Assembly: GCA_030679805.1 (NCBI GenBank)
Contig: JAUXST010000923.1
Span: 1-21,479 of the forward strand
Length of the DNA: 21,479 nt
DNA from: Reyranella sp.
GTDB taxonomy: Bacteria > Pseudomonadota > Alphaproteobacteria > Reyranellales > Reyranellaceae
Direction: 5' to 3'
In this document: positions 5,809-12,905 of the stretch, in pieces
Numbering within the stretch: position 1 is the first letter of the stretch
How the letters are laid out: each line of letters opens with the position of its first letter
The notes under the pieces: model-generated
Seen by the model: only the letters and a program-made list of their open reading frames with translations
Database searches by the model: none
Told to the model about the DNA's origin: nothing
Translations under genes and position numbers: made by a program

Positions 5809-7652
5809 GACGCCGCCTTTTCGAAGGAGACAATTTTCAGCTGGCCGAGCTCCCTGGCGATGCCGGCCGAGATGAAGCGCGCCGTGATCGGCGTGCCGTC
5901 GTAGTGCAGCACGGGAACGAGCTTGCGCCCGTCGAGGACGAATTCGCTCATCAGCATGGTGCGGAGCTGGGCGTCGCGGTTCTGCTCGACGATGAAGATG
6001 CGGTCGTGCTCGTGGATGAAGTCCTCGACGCCCTGCGCGAACGGGAAGGCGCGGACGCGCAACGCATTGACGTGGTCACCGGCGGCCTCGAGCTGGTCGA
6101 GCGCCTCGGCCATCGCCGGGGTGGTCGAGCCGAAGTAGATCACGCCGTAGCGCGTCGGCTTGGGCGAGGAGTAGCGCACCGGCTGCGGCGCGATCTTGGC
6201 CGCCGTCACGAACTTCTTCTGCAGCCGTTCCATGTTGCGGACATAGACCGCGCCCTCCTCGGAGTAGCGCGCGTATTCGTCCTTGGTGGTGCCGCGGGTG
6301 AAATACGCGCCCTTGGTCGGGTGCGTGCCGGGATAGGTGCGGAACGGGATGCCGTCGCCGTCGACGTCGAGATAGCGGCCGAAGGTCTTGCCGGCGTCGA
6401 GGTCGGCCGCCGTCATCACCTTGCCGCGGTCGATGGCGCGCTGCTCGTCCCAGTGGAACGGCTTGCACAGGCGGTGGTTCATGCCGATGTCGAGATCGGT
6501 CATGACGAACACCGGCGTCTGCAGGCGGTCGGCGAGGTCGAGCGCGTCGGCGGTGAAGTCGAAGCACTCGCCGGGATCCTCGGGGAACAGCAGGACGTGC
6601 TTGGTGTCGCCGTTGGAAGCGTAGGCGCAGGACAGCAGGTCGGACTGCTGCGTGCGGGTCGGCATGCCGGTCGACGGCCCGCCGCGCTGCACGTTCACGA
6701 TCACCGCCGGGACCTCGGCGAAGGAGGCGAGGCCGATGAATTCGGTCATCAGCGAGATGCCGGGCCCCGACGTCGAGGTGAAGGCGCGCGAGCCGTTCCA
6801 GGCGGCGCCGATCACGATGCCGATCGAGGCGAGTTCGTCCTCGGCCTGGACGATGGCGTACTTGGCCTTGCCGCTGTCCTTGTCGTGGCGGAGCTTCTTG
6901 CAGTGGGCCTGGAAGGCCTCGGCGAGCGAGGAGGACGGCGTGATGGGATACCAGGCGCACACCGTGGCGCCGCCGTAGACGGCACCGAGTGCGGCGGCGT
7001 TGTTGCCTTCGACGAAGATGCGGTCGCCGACATTGTCGGCGCGGCGCACTTTCAGCTTCACCGCAGCGGCATCGACGTGCTGCTTGACCCAGTCGCGGCC
7101 GAGGTTGAGCGCCTTGACGTTGGAATCGAGCAGCTTCTCCTTGCCCTTGAACTGCTCGCCGAACAGCCGCTTGATCTCGTTGTCGTCGATGTCGAGCAGC
7201 ACCGAGAGAGCGCCGACATAGATGATGTTCTTGAACAATTGACGCTGGCGGGCGTCGGAGTAGGTGGCGTTGGTGATGGCCGTCAGCGGCACGCCGATGA
7301 CGTTGATGTCCTCGCGAAACATCGAGGACGGCATCGGCTTGGTGCTGTCGTAGAAGAGATAGCCGCCGGGCGAGACTTCCTTCACGTCCTCGGCCCAGGT
7401 CTGCGGGTTCATCGCCACCATCATGTCGACGCCGCCGCCGCGCCGGCCGAGGTAGCCCTTCTCGGTGACCCGGACCTCGTACCAGGTCGGCAGGCCCTGG
7501 ATGTTGGACGGGAAGATATTGCGCGGGCTGACGGGCACGCCCATGCGCAGGATCGAGCGGGCGAACAGCTCGTTGGCGGAAGCCGATCCGGAGCCGTTGA
7601 CGTTCGCGAACTTGACGACGAAGTCGTTAACGGCGGCTATTGCTTGCGGCAT
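5805..7652 (-). CDS. korA: 2-oxoacid:acceptor oxidoreductase, fused gamma-alpha subunit
   Basis: Partner of the beta subunit; 615 residues. Residues about 1-200 are the gamma domain (NVNGSGSASANELFARSILRMG near 18-38, GYLGRRGGGVDMMVA at 66-80). The alpha pyrimidine-binding domain follows: EGNNAAALGAVYGG (215-228), YPITPSSSLAE (235-245), QAEDELASIG (269-278), TSGPGISLMTEF (294-305), and the hallmark RGGPSTGMPTRTQQSDL (323-339). Residues about 500-600 match the transketolase C-like domain (YFGSTTPAMAEAL; FIVEQNRDAQL). The frame is open further upstream, but ATG at 7652 is preferred: GGAG lies 5 nt before it and conserved gamma-domain sequence begins right after. This start overlaps the end of the upstream gene by 16 nt, and the stop overlaps the beta start, so the three genes form one coupled unit. 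The order and fused gamma-alpha layout match KorABC-type 2-oxoglutarate oxidoreductases. Confidence 0.88.
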   Translation of the reverse strand: MPQAIAAVNDFVVKFANVNGSGSASANELFARSILRMGVPVSPRNIFPSNIQGLPTWYEVRVTEKGYLGRRGGGVDMMVAMNPQTWAEDVKEVSPGGYLFYDSTKPMPSSMFREDINVIGVPLTAITNATYSDARQRQLFKNIIYVGALSVLLDIDDNEIKRLFGEQFKGKEKLLDSNVKALNLGRDWVKQHVDAAAVKLKVRRADNVGDRIFVEGNNAAALGAVYGGATVCAWYPITPSSSLAEAFQAHCKKLRHDKDSGKAKYAIVQAEDELASIGIVIGAAWNGSRAFTSTSGPGISLMTEFIGLASFAEVPAVIVNVQRGGPSTGMPTRTQQSDLLSCAYASNGDTKHVLLFPEDPGECFDFTADALDLADRLQTPVFVMTDLDIGMNHRLCKPFHWDEQRAIDRGKVMTAADLDAGKTFGRYLDVDGDGIPFRTYPGTHPTKGAYFTRGTTKDEYARYSEEGAVYVRNMERLQKKFVTAAKIAPQPVRYSSPKPTRYGVIYFGSTTPAMAEALDQLEAAGDHVNALRVRAFPFAQGVEDFIHEHDRIFIVEQNRDAQLRTMLMSEFVLDGRKLVPVLHYDGTPITARFISAGIARELGQLKIVSFEKAAS

Positions 7653-9451
7653 GCGTGCTCCGCTTGGGTCATTTCCATGTAGTACTTGCGCATGTCCCAG
7701 GCGCCGGTCGGGCAGCGCTCGGCACAAAGTCCACAATGCAGGCAGACGTCCTCGTCCTTGGCCATGATGCGACCGGTCTTGAGATCGTTGCCGATGTAGA
7801 GGTCCTGGGTCGGGTTCATCGCCGGCGCCATGAGGCGGGTACGCAGATCCTTCTCCTCACCGTTGTCGGTGAAGGATATGCAATCCATCGGGCAGATGTC
7901 GACACAGGCGTCGCACTCGATGCAGAGTTGGCCGGTGAAGACGGTCTGTACGTCGCAGTTCAGGCAGCGCTGCGCCTCCTTGAAGGCGAGCTGCGGATCG
8001 AAGCCCAGCTCGACCTCGGCCATGATGTCCTTCAGCGCTTCCTTCTTCGGGCGGTGCGGTACCTTCAGGCGGTGGTCGATGGTCGGTGCGTTGTCGTAGC
8101 TCCACTCGTGGATGCCCATCTTCTGGCTGGCAACATTGACGCCGGGTGCCGGCCGCTCCTCGGGGTTCTCGCCGATCAGCATCTTGTGGATGGAGATGGC
8201 ACCGTCGTGCCCGTGCGCGGCGGCCCAGATGATGTTCTTGGGGCCGAAGGCGGCGTCGCCGCCGAAGAAGACCTTGGGATGGGTGCTGCCGAATGTCTTT
8301 TCGTTGAGCTTGGGCAGGCCCCACTTGTCGAACTCGATGCCGGCGTCCTTCTCGATCCACGGGAAGGAGTTCTCCTGGCCGATCGCGACCAGCACGTCGT
8401 CGCATTCGTGATGTTCGTCGGGCTCGCCCGACGGCACCAGCGAGCGGCGACCCTTGGCGTCGTACTCGGCCTTCACCTTTTCAAAAAGCACGCCCGTGAT
8501 CTTGCCGTTCTTGTGCGTGACTTCCTTGGGAACGAGCATGTTCAGGATGGGGATGTCCTCGCCCATTGCGTCTTCCTTTTCCCAGGGCGACGCCTTCATT
8601 TCCTCGAAGCCCGAGCGGACGATCACCTTCACGTCGTCGCCGCCGAGGCGGCGCGCGGTGCGGCAGCAGTCCATCGCAGTGTTGCCGCCGCCCAGCACGA
8701 TCACGCGCGAGCCCACCTTGTCGATGTGGCCGAACGAAACCGACGACAGCCAGTCAAGGCCGATATGGATATTGGCGGCGGCTTCCTTGCGGCCGGGCAC
8801 GTCGAGGTCGCGGCCGCGTGGCGCGCCGGAGCCCACGAACACCGCATCGTAGCCCTCGGCCAGGATGGCCTTCATCGAATCGACGCGCTGGTGGCGGAAC
8901 TCGATGTTGCCGATACCGGTGATGTAGCCCACTTCCTCGTCGATCACCGACTCGGGCAGGCGGAAGTGCGGGATTTGCGTCCGGATGAAGCCGCCGAGCT
9001 TGGGATCCTGATCGTAGATCACGATCTCGTAGCCCAGCACCGCCAGGTCGCGCGCCACGGTGAGCGAGGCGGGCCCGCCACCGATGCAGGCGATGCGCTT
9101 GCCGTTCTTCTCCGGCGCCTTCGGCATCTTGGCGTCGATGTCGTCGTCGTCCTTGTAATCCGCGGCGACGCGCTTCAGCCGGCAGATCGCCACCGGCTCC
9201 TTCTTCCCTTTGACGAGGTTCTCGTCCTCGACTCGGCTGCGGCGGCAGGCCGGCTCGCACGGGCGGTCGCAGGTCCGGCCGAGGATTCCCGGGAAGACGT
9301 TGGACTTCCAATTGATCATGTAGGCGTCGGAGTAGCGCCCGTGTGCGATCAGCCGGATGTATTCCGGGACGGGCGTATGGGCGGGGCAGGCCCACTGGCA
9401 GTCTACTACCTTGTGGAAATAGTCCGGGTTCGCGATGTCGGTCGGCTTCAA
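7637..9451 (-). CDS. FAD- and NAD(P)H-dependent iron-sulfur subunit of the 2-oxoacid oxidoreductase (GltD-like)
   Basis: Electron-transfer subunit that likely links the 2-oxoacid oxidoreductase to NAD(P). With the chosen start it has 604 residues. The N-terminus has a GltD-like cysteine cluster (CQWAC at 18-22; CDRPCEPAC at 61-69). It is followed by an FAD site IACIGGGPAS (120-129), an NAD(P) site VIVLGGGNTA (250-259), and FFGGDAAFG (396-404) typical of the FAD second motif. The C-terminus carries two ferredoxin-type 4Fe-4S motifs, CIECDACVDICP (510-521) and CLHCGLCAERCP (570-581). This is the layout of the gamma subunit of 2-oxoglutarate:NADP oxidoreductase (KorC of Azoarcus evansii). The frame is open to a TTG at 9514, but TTG at 9451 is preferred: GGAG precedes it by 6 nt, the next residues are homologous (KPTDIANPDYFHKVVDCQWACPAHTP), and the 9514 start would lie inside an inverted repeat. 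The start remains the weakest point. Confidence 0.85.
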   Translation of the reverse strand: MKPTDIANPDYFHKVVDCQWACPAHTPVPEYIRLIAHGRYSDAYMINWKSNVFPGILGRTCDRPCEPACRRSRVEDENLVKGKKEPVAICRLKRVAADYKDDDDIDAKMPKAPEKNGKRIACIGGGPASLTVARDLAVLGYEIVIYDQDPKLGGFIRTQIPHFRLPESVIDEEVGYITGIGNIEFRHQRVDSMKAILAEGYDAVFVGSGAPRGRDLDVPGRKEAAANIHIGLDWLSSVSFGHIDKVGSRVIVLGGGNTAMDCCRTARRLGGDDVKVIVRSGFEEMKASPWEKEDAMGEDIPILNMLVPKEVTHKNGKITGVLFEKVKAEYDAKGRRSLVPSGEPDEHHECDDVLVAIGQENSFPWIEKDAGIEFDKWGLPKLNEKTFGSTHPKVFFGGDAAFGPKNIIWAAAHGHDGAISIHKMLIGENPEERPAPGVNVASQKMGIHEWSYDNAPTIDHRLKVPHRPKKEALKDIMAEVELGFDPQLAFKEAQRCLNCDVQTVFTGQLCIECDACVDICPMDCISFTDNGEEKDLRTRLMAPAMNPTQDLYIGNDLKTGRIMAKDEDVCLHCGLCAERCPTGAWDMRKYYMEMTQAEHACRKQ

Positions 9452-9507
9452 CGAAAACTCCAAGCGGCGGCGGAGCAGCCGATCTGGGGTAAATGACGGT
9501 TTAGAGT

Positions 9508-9543
9508 ACCGCAAATAGGTCGCGCATTGGGGATATTTGCGGT
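9508..9543. promoter_or_regulatory. Perfect 10-bp inverted repeat between the AraC gene and the kor operon
   Basis: ACCGCAAATA (9508-9517) and TATTTGCGGT (9534-9543) are perfect inverted copies separated by 16 bp, a centre-to-centre distance of 26 bp. The site lies between the AraC-family stop codon (9551) and the preferred kor start (9451), on the upstream side of the operon. It is AT-richer than its surroundings and no T-run follows, so an operator or dimer/tetramer binding site fits better than a rho-independent terminator. The protein that binds it is unknown. Confidence 0.5.
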
Positions 9544-9550
9544 CATCACG

Positions 9551-10459
9551 TCAAGGCTTCTGTGCGCTAACAGGTTGCGAAATCATCGAAATCCCCATCG
9601 GCGCAAGGGCTTTTGGGCCGCCCTGCGGTCGGTGCCGGTAGTGGCTGGGCGAGGCACCCGAGGCACGGCGGAACATCGCGCTGAAGGCGCTCACGCTGTC
9701 GTAGCCGAGATCGAGCGCCACCTGGGTGACCGGAGCGCCGCCACCCAGGCGACCCATGGCTTCGAGTACGCGCGCCTGCTGGCGCCAGGCGCCGAAACTG
9801 AGGCCGGTTTCGTTCTGGAAGTGGCGGGCAAGCGTGCGGGCGCTGGCGCCGATGGAGCGGGCCCAGCCGGCCAGCGTGCGTTGATCGCCCGGCGCGGCCA
9901 GCAGCTGCTCGCAAAGGCCGCGCAATCTTGTGTCGCTGGGCATCGGCAGCCTGAGCGGCAAGGATTGCAGCCCCTGCAGTTCGGCCAGGATCAGCGCCAC
10001 AACATGGCCGGCGGGGCCGCTTTCGTCGTAGCGCATCGGCAATTCCGTGGCCCGCACGATCAATTCGCGCAGCAGCGGTGATACCGGCAAGACGCTGCAG
10101 GCACCGGGCATGAATTGGGTGGCGTCCTCGCGCAAGTAGAGGGTGCGCATAGAAACGTCGCTCGACATCACGATGCCGTGGCGGACACCTGAAGGCATCC
10201 ACACCGCCCGCTGCGGCGGAACCATCCACATGACGTCGCTGGTGGCGACCCGCATCGTGCCGAACGTCGCATAGATAAGCTGCGCCCGCTCATGGCTGTG
10301 TGGGGCGATCTCGAAGCCGTCGGGAAAGTCCTTGGGCATGGCCGCTACCGCCCGCGGCACATGCTGGTAGTCGGCCGGATTGGTCGACCGTTCGCTGGGG
10401 GACCGCTCGGAGGAGGACTGTTCAGCGGCTAAGGGTGCCACTTGTCTCTTTCTCGACAT
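9551..10459 (-). CDS. AraC-family transcriptional regulator with N-terminal cupin domain
   Basis: DNA-binding regulator, 302 residues from ATG at 10459. An N-terminal cupin-like sensor (about 45-115: EIAPHSHERAQLIYATFGTM, MVPPQRAVWMPSGVRHGI) has the His-rich first motif and the PPxRAVWxPxGxxH signature of the NimR/YeaM-like subgroup. Two C-terminal helix-turn-helix motifs follow (about 195-275: TLAGWARSIGASARTLARHFQNETG; VTQVALDLGYDSVSAFSAMFRRASGASPSHYR). The frame is open another 40 codons upstream, but that part would overlap the divergent MFS gene and looks non-coding. A later Met at residue 41 would also keep the cupin intact. The gene diverges from an MFS transporter across 70 bp, the same pairing as nimR-nimT in E. 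coli, so regulation of that transporter by a small effector is likely. It also lies directly upstream of the kor operon in the same direction. Confidence 0.85.
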   Translation of the reverse strand: MSRKRQVAPLAAEQSSSERSPSERSTNPADYQHVPRAVAAMPKDFPDGFEIAPHSHERAQLIYATFGTMRVATSDVMWMVPPQRAVWMPSGVRHGIVMSSDVSMRTLYLREDATQFMPGACSVLPVSPLLRELIVRATELPMRYDESGPAGHVVALILAELQGLQSLPLRLPMPSDTRLRGLCEQLLAAPGDQRTLAGWARSIGASARTLARHFQNETGLSFGAWRQQARVLEAMGRLGGGAPVTQVALDLGYDSVSAFSAMFRRASGASPSHYRHRPQGGPKALAPMGISMISQPVSAQKP

Positions 10460-10529
10460 AAGTTGGCACTCTAGCGCAAGACAGCCAGAGACACCACGCC
10501 TAGTCTGGGGGACGGAGGAAAAAGACAAC

Positions 10530-11720
10530 ATGAACCACAGCAGCCCCAGCGCCATCCTGCTCAATATCGGCCATGCCATGGATCACTGGATCCTCGTGGT
10601 GTTCGCCTACAGCTGGGGTGTGATCGCGGGCGTCTGGGGTGTCGAATGGACGGAACTGACGCCGTTCAACTACGGCGCACTTTTCATGTTCGGCGCCGGC
10701 TCGATCGTGAGCGGCCGCCTGGGCGACCACTGGGGTCGCTGGATCATGATGGTGATCTTCTTTGTCGGCATGGGCATCTCCGCACTGGTGATCGCGCTCT
10801 GCAGCAACAAGTGGCAGATCGGCGCGGCGCTCACCCTGATGGGCGCCTTCGCCTCGATCTACCATCCGGTCGGCATTCCGATGCTGGTGCAGAAGGCCAA
10901 GAACCCGGGCTTCACGATCGGCGTGAACGGTCTGGCCGGGAACATGGGCATCGCCATCGCCGCCGGCCTCTCCGTTTATATCGCGCAGCGCTTCGGCTGG
11001 CAGACGGCGTTCGTCATCCCGGGCGTGATCTGCCTGGTCTGCGCCGTGGCCTTCGTGGTGCTGGTGCCGCGCGAGGAAGAGGCGCCGGCCAAGCGCAAGG
11101 CCACGATGCTCGACCTGCCGCCGTCGGTGATGGCGCGCGTGTTCGCGATCATGACCTTCACCGCCGTCACCGGCAGCATCATCTTCAACTTCACGACCAA
11201 TGGAAACGGCGAGCTGCTGACCATCCGCGCCAAGAGCATTGCCCAGGATCCGACGATGCTGGCGGTGATGCTGTTCGTCATCTTCTCACTGGCTTCGCTG
11301 GCGCAGCTCGTCGTCGGCAAGCTGATCGACCGCTATCCGATCAAGAACATCTACCTGCCGATGGTGCTGCTGCAGGTCCCGCTGTTCCTGATCGCCTCGC
11401 AGGCCGAGGGCTGGGCGCTGTTCCTGACGGCCGTCGGCTTCATGCTGCTGGTGTTCGGCGCCATTCCCTTCACCGACGCCATGATCGTGCGCTACATCGA
11501 CGACCGTATGCGCAGCCGCGTGACCGGTGTGCGGCTGGCCATCGGCTTTGGCGTCAGTTCCTTCGTGGTGGCGCTCCTCGGGCCTGCCGTAAAGGACGCG
11601 GGCTTCCCGGTGCTGCTGATGGTGCTGGCGGGCGTGGCGTTTTGCTCGTTCCTCGCCTTGTCGTTCCTGCCCAGCGAGCAGGACGTGCACAAGGCCTCGT
11701 CACTCAAGCCCGCAGAGTAG
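10530..11720 (+). CDS. Major facilitator superfamily transporter
   Basis: Inner-membrane secondary transporter of 396 residues with about 12 hydrophobic segments. MFS motif A is seen after the second helix as GRLGDHWGRW (62-71), and a second, weaker copy (VGKLIDRYPIKN) appears in the C-terminal half, as expected of the duplicated fold. A charged central loop (PREEEAPAKRKA) separates the two six-helix halves. The N-terminus (LLNIGHAMDHWILVVFAYSWG) recalls the FsmR/fosmidomycin-resistance-like branch, but substrate and direction cannot be decided. The frame is open upstream to 10380, but ATG at 10530 is chosen: GGAGG lies 11 nt before it and upstream sequence overlaps the divergent AraC gene. 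That regulator probably controls it. An exporter of a small organic molecule is as likely as an importer of an organic acid. Confidence 0.85.
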   Translation: MNHSSPSAILLNIGHAMDHWILVVFAYSWGVIAGVWGVEWTELTPFNYGALFMFGAGSIVSGRLGDHWGRWIMMVIFFVGMGISALVIALCSNKWQIGAALTLMGAFASIYHPVGIPMLVQKAKNPGFTIGVNGLAGNMGIAIAAGLSVYIAQRFGWQTAFVIPGVICLVCAVAFVVLVPREEEAPAKRKATMLDLPPSVMARVFAIMTFTAVTGSIIFNFTTNGNGELLTIRAKSIAQDPTMLAVMLFVIFSLASLAQLVVGKLIDRYPIKNIYLPMVLLQVPLFLIASQAEGWALFLTAVGFMLLVFGAIPFTDAMIVRYIDDRMRSRVTGVRLAIGFGVSSFVVALLGPAVKDAGFPVLLMVLAGVAFCSFLALSFLPSEQDVHKASSLKPAE

Positions 11721-11725
11721 AACGT

Positions 11726-11758
11726 CGCCGGCTGCCGCGCATTGCGCGGTCGGCGGCG
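11726..11758 (+). terminator. Strong GC hairpin after the MFS gene
   Basis: Five bases past the MFS stop, CGCCG (11726-11730) pairs with CGGCG (11754-11758) and CCGCGC (11735-11740) pairs with GCGCGG (11744-11749), with a 4x4 internal loop and an ATT loop. No T-run follows, so it is not a classic rho-independent terminator. It may stabilise the message end or pause transcription. Confidence 0.3.
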
Positions 11759-11799
11759 GCTTGCGATCCTCCCGCCGGGAACAGGGTAGGGAGGCTACA

Positions 11800-12774
11800 A
11801 TGATCAAGCGACGCAGCGTGCTGGCGGCAACCGCCGGCTGGACCATCGTCGGTGCTTCCGCCGTCAGGGCGCAGGCCTGGCCCGCCCAGCCGATCAAGAT
11901 CGTCGTTCCCTACGGCCCAGGCGGCGCCACCGACACGGCGGGCCGTCTGCTCGCCGAGAAGATGACGCCGCTGGTCGGCCAGCAGGTCATCGTCGAGAAC
12001 AAGGGCGGCGGCAACACCATCATCGGCATGGAGCTGGTCGCCAAGTCCAAGCCCGACGGCTACACGCTGCTGCTCGGCACGACGACGCTGGCGACCAACG
12101 CCGCGCTCGGCCTGAAGCAGCCCTACGATCCGTTGAAGGAGTTCCAGCCGATCTCGACCTTGGCGGACATCCCCGACTTCATTGCCATCAACAAGGATCT
12201 GCCGGTCAAGGACTACAAGGCCTATGCCGACTGGGTGAACAGCCAGCCGCAGAAGGTGCGTTACGCCACCTCGGGGCTGGGCAACCAGCCACACCTGTGG
12301 GCCGAGCTCTTCAGGGCACGCAACAAGCTCAACCTCGAGAACATCGCCTACAAGAATGCCGCCGACGCGCTGCGCGACGTCATGGGTGGCCATGTGCCGA
12401 TCGTCATCGACGTCGTCATGCCGGCCGGCGTCCTTGCCGCGCAGGGCAAGCTCACCGGCCTCGCCGTGTCGTCGGAGAAGCGCTCGCCGGTCGCACCCAA
12501 TGTGCCGACGGTGGTCGAGCTCGGCATGCCCGACATGGTGAGCGCGGTGTTTTTCGGCGTGGTCGCGCCGGCCGGCATCCCGCGGCCCGTGCTCGACAGG
12601 CTGAACACGCTCGTCCGCCAGATCATCAAGGAGCCCGAGGTCGAGAAGAAGTTCGCCGACCTCGGCTACGTCACCACCGGCTCGACGCCCGAGGCCTATC
12701 TCGAGAAGCTGAAGTTCGAGACGGCGCGCTGGACCAAGGTGGTCAAGGACAACAACATCAAGATCGAAGGTTGA
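11800..12774 (+). CDS. Tripartite tricarboxylate-type substrate-binding protein (TctC/Bug family)
   Basis: Periplasmic solute-binding protein of 324 residues. The start ATG at 11800 has GGGAGG 5 nt upstream; the longer open frame from 11761 lacks such a site. The N-terminus (MIKRRSVLAATAGWTIVGASA, then VRAQA) is a signal peptide, possibly Tat-type because of the twin arginine, with cleavage near residue 25. Family motifs follow: PIKIVVPYGPGGATDTAGR, VENKGGGNTIIGMELVAKSKPDGYTLL, YATSGLGNQPHLWAELF, and APNVPTVVELGMPD. Such proteins bind carboxylated molecules in a closed two-lobe fold. No tctA or tctB membrane gene lies in the window, so it is an orphan binding protein, which is common in bacteria with many Bug paralogues. 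It may use TctAB encoded elsewhere or act as a sensor. Spacing from the MFS gene is 79 bp with a hairpin between, so separate transcription is likely. Confidence 0.9.
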   Translation: MIKRRSVLAATAGWTIVGASAVRAQAWPAQPIKIVVPYGPGGATDTAGRLLAEKMTPLVGQQVIVENKGGGNTIIGMELVAKSKPDGYTLLLGTTTLATNAALGLKQPYDPLKEFQPISTLADIPDFIAINKDLPVKDYKAYADWVNSQPQKVRYATSGLGNQPHLWAELFRARNKLNLENIAYKNAADALRDVMGGHVPIVIDVVMPAGVLAAQGKLTGLAVSSEKRSPVAPNVPTVVELGMPDMVSAVFFGVVAPAGIPRPVLDRLNTLVRQIIKEPEVEKKFADLGYVTTGSTPEAYLEKLKFETARWTKVVKDNNIKIEG

Positions 12775-12786
12775 CGACTCTCTGCC

Positions 12787-12886
12787 GGGAGCGCGCCACT
12801 CCAGTGGCGCTCATGTCTTTCGGATCGCGGACGTCATCAACGCCTAACTGGTAAGATTGTGAGCGCCACTGGAGTGGCGTGCTCCC
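12787..12886. repeat. REPIN-like paired palindrome, copy 1
   Basis: Two 27-nt arms (12787-12813 and 12860-12886) are inverted copies with 26 of 27 matches, separated by 46 bp. Each arm starts at the outside with GGGAGC and contains the self-complementary core GCGCCACTCCAGTGGCGC (8-bp stem, CC centre). Outer GGAG heads plus internal palindromes in opposed orientation are the layout of REP doublets (REPINs), whose REPs carry a GTAG or GGAG head and are moved by RAYT transposases. Copy 2 is at 17794-17865 with a different spacer. Confidence 0.8.
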
Positions 12887-12905
12887 AGCGAAGAAAGAGA
12901 AGAAA

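Noticed and set aside
708..9496. Long open frames antisense or out of frame to the genes, for example 708-2432 minus, 2601-4148 minus, 5904-7682 plus and 7640-9496 plus
   Set aside because: They lie opposite clear, motif-bearing genes, show Arg/Ala/Gly/His-rich composition without motifs, and are the expected by-product of high GC3 coding DNA.
10443..10493. TGTCTCT (10443-10449) and AGAGACA (10487-10493) as an AraC operator between the divergent genes
   Set aside because: Only 7 bp, with a 37-bp spacer, and one arm lies inside the regulator's coding sequence; this level of match is easily found by chance.
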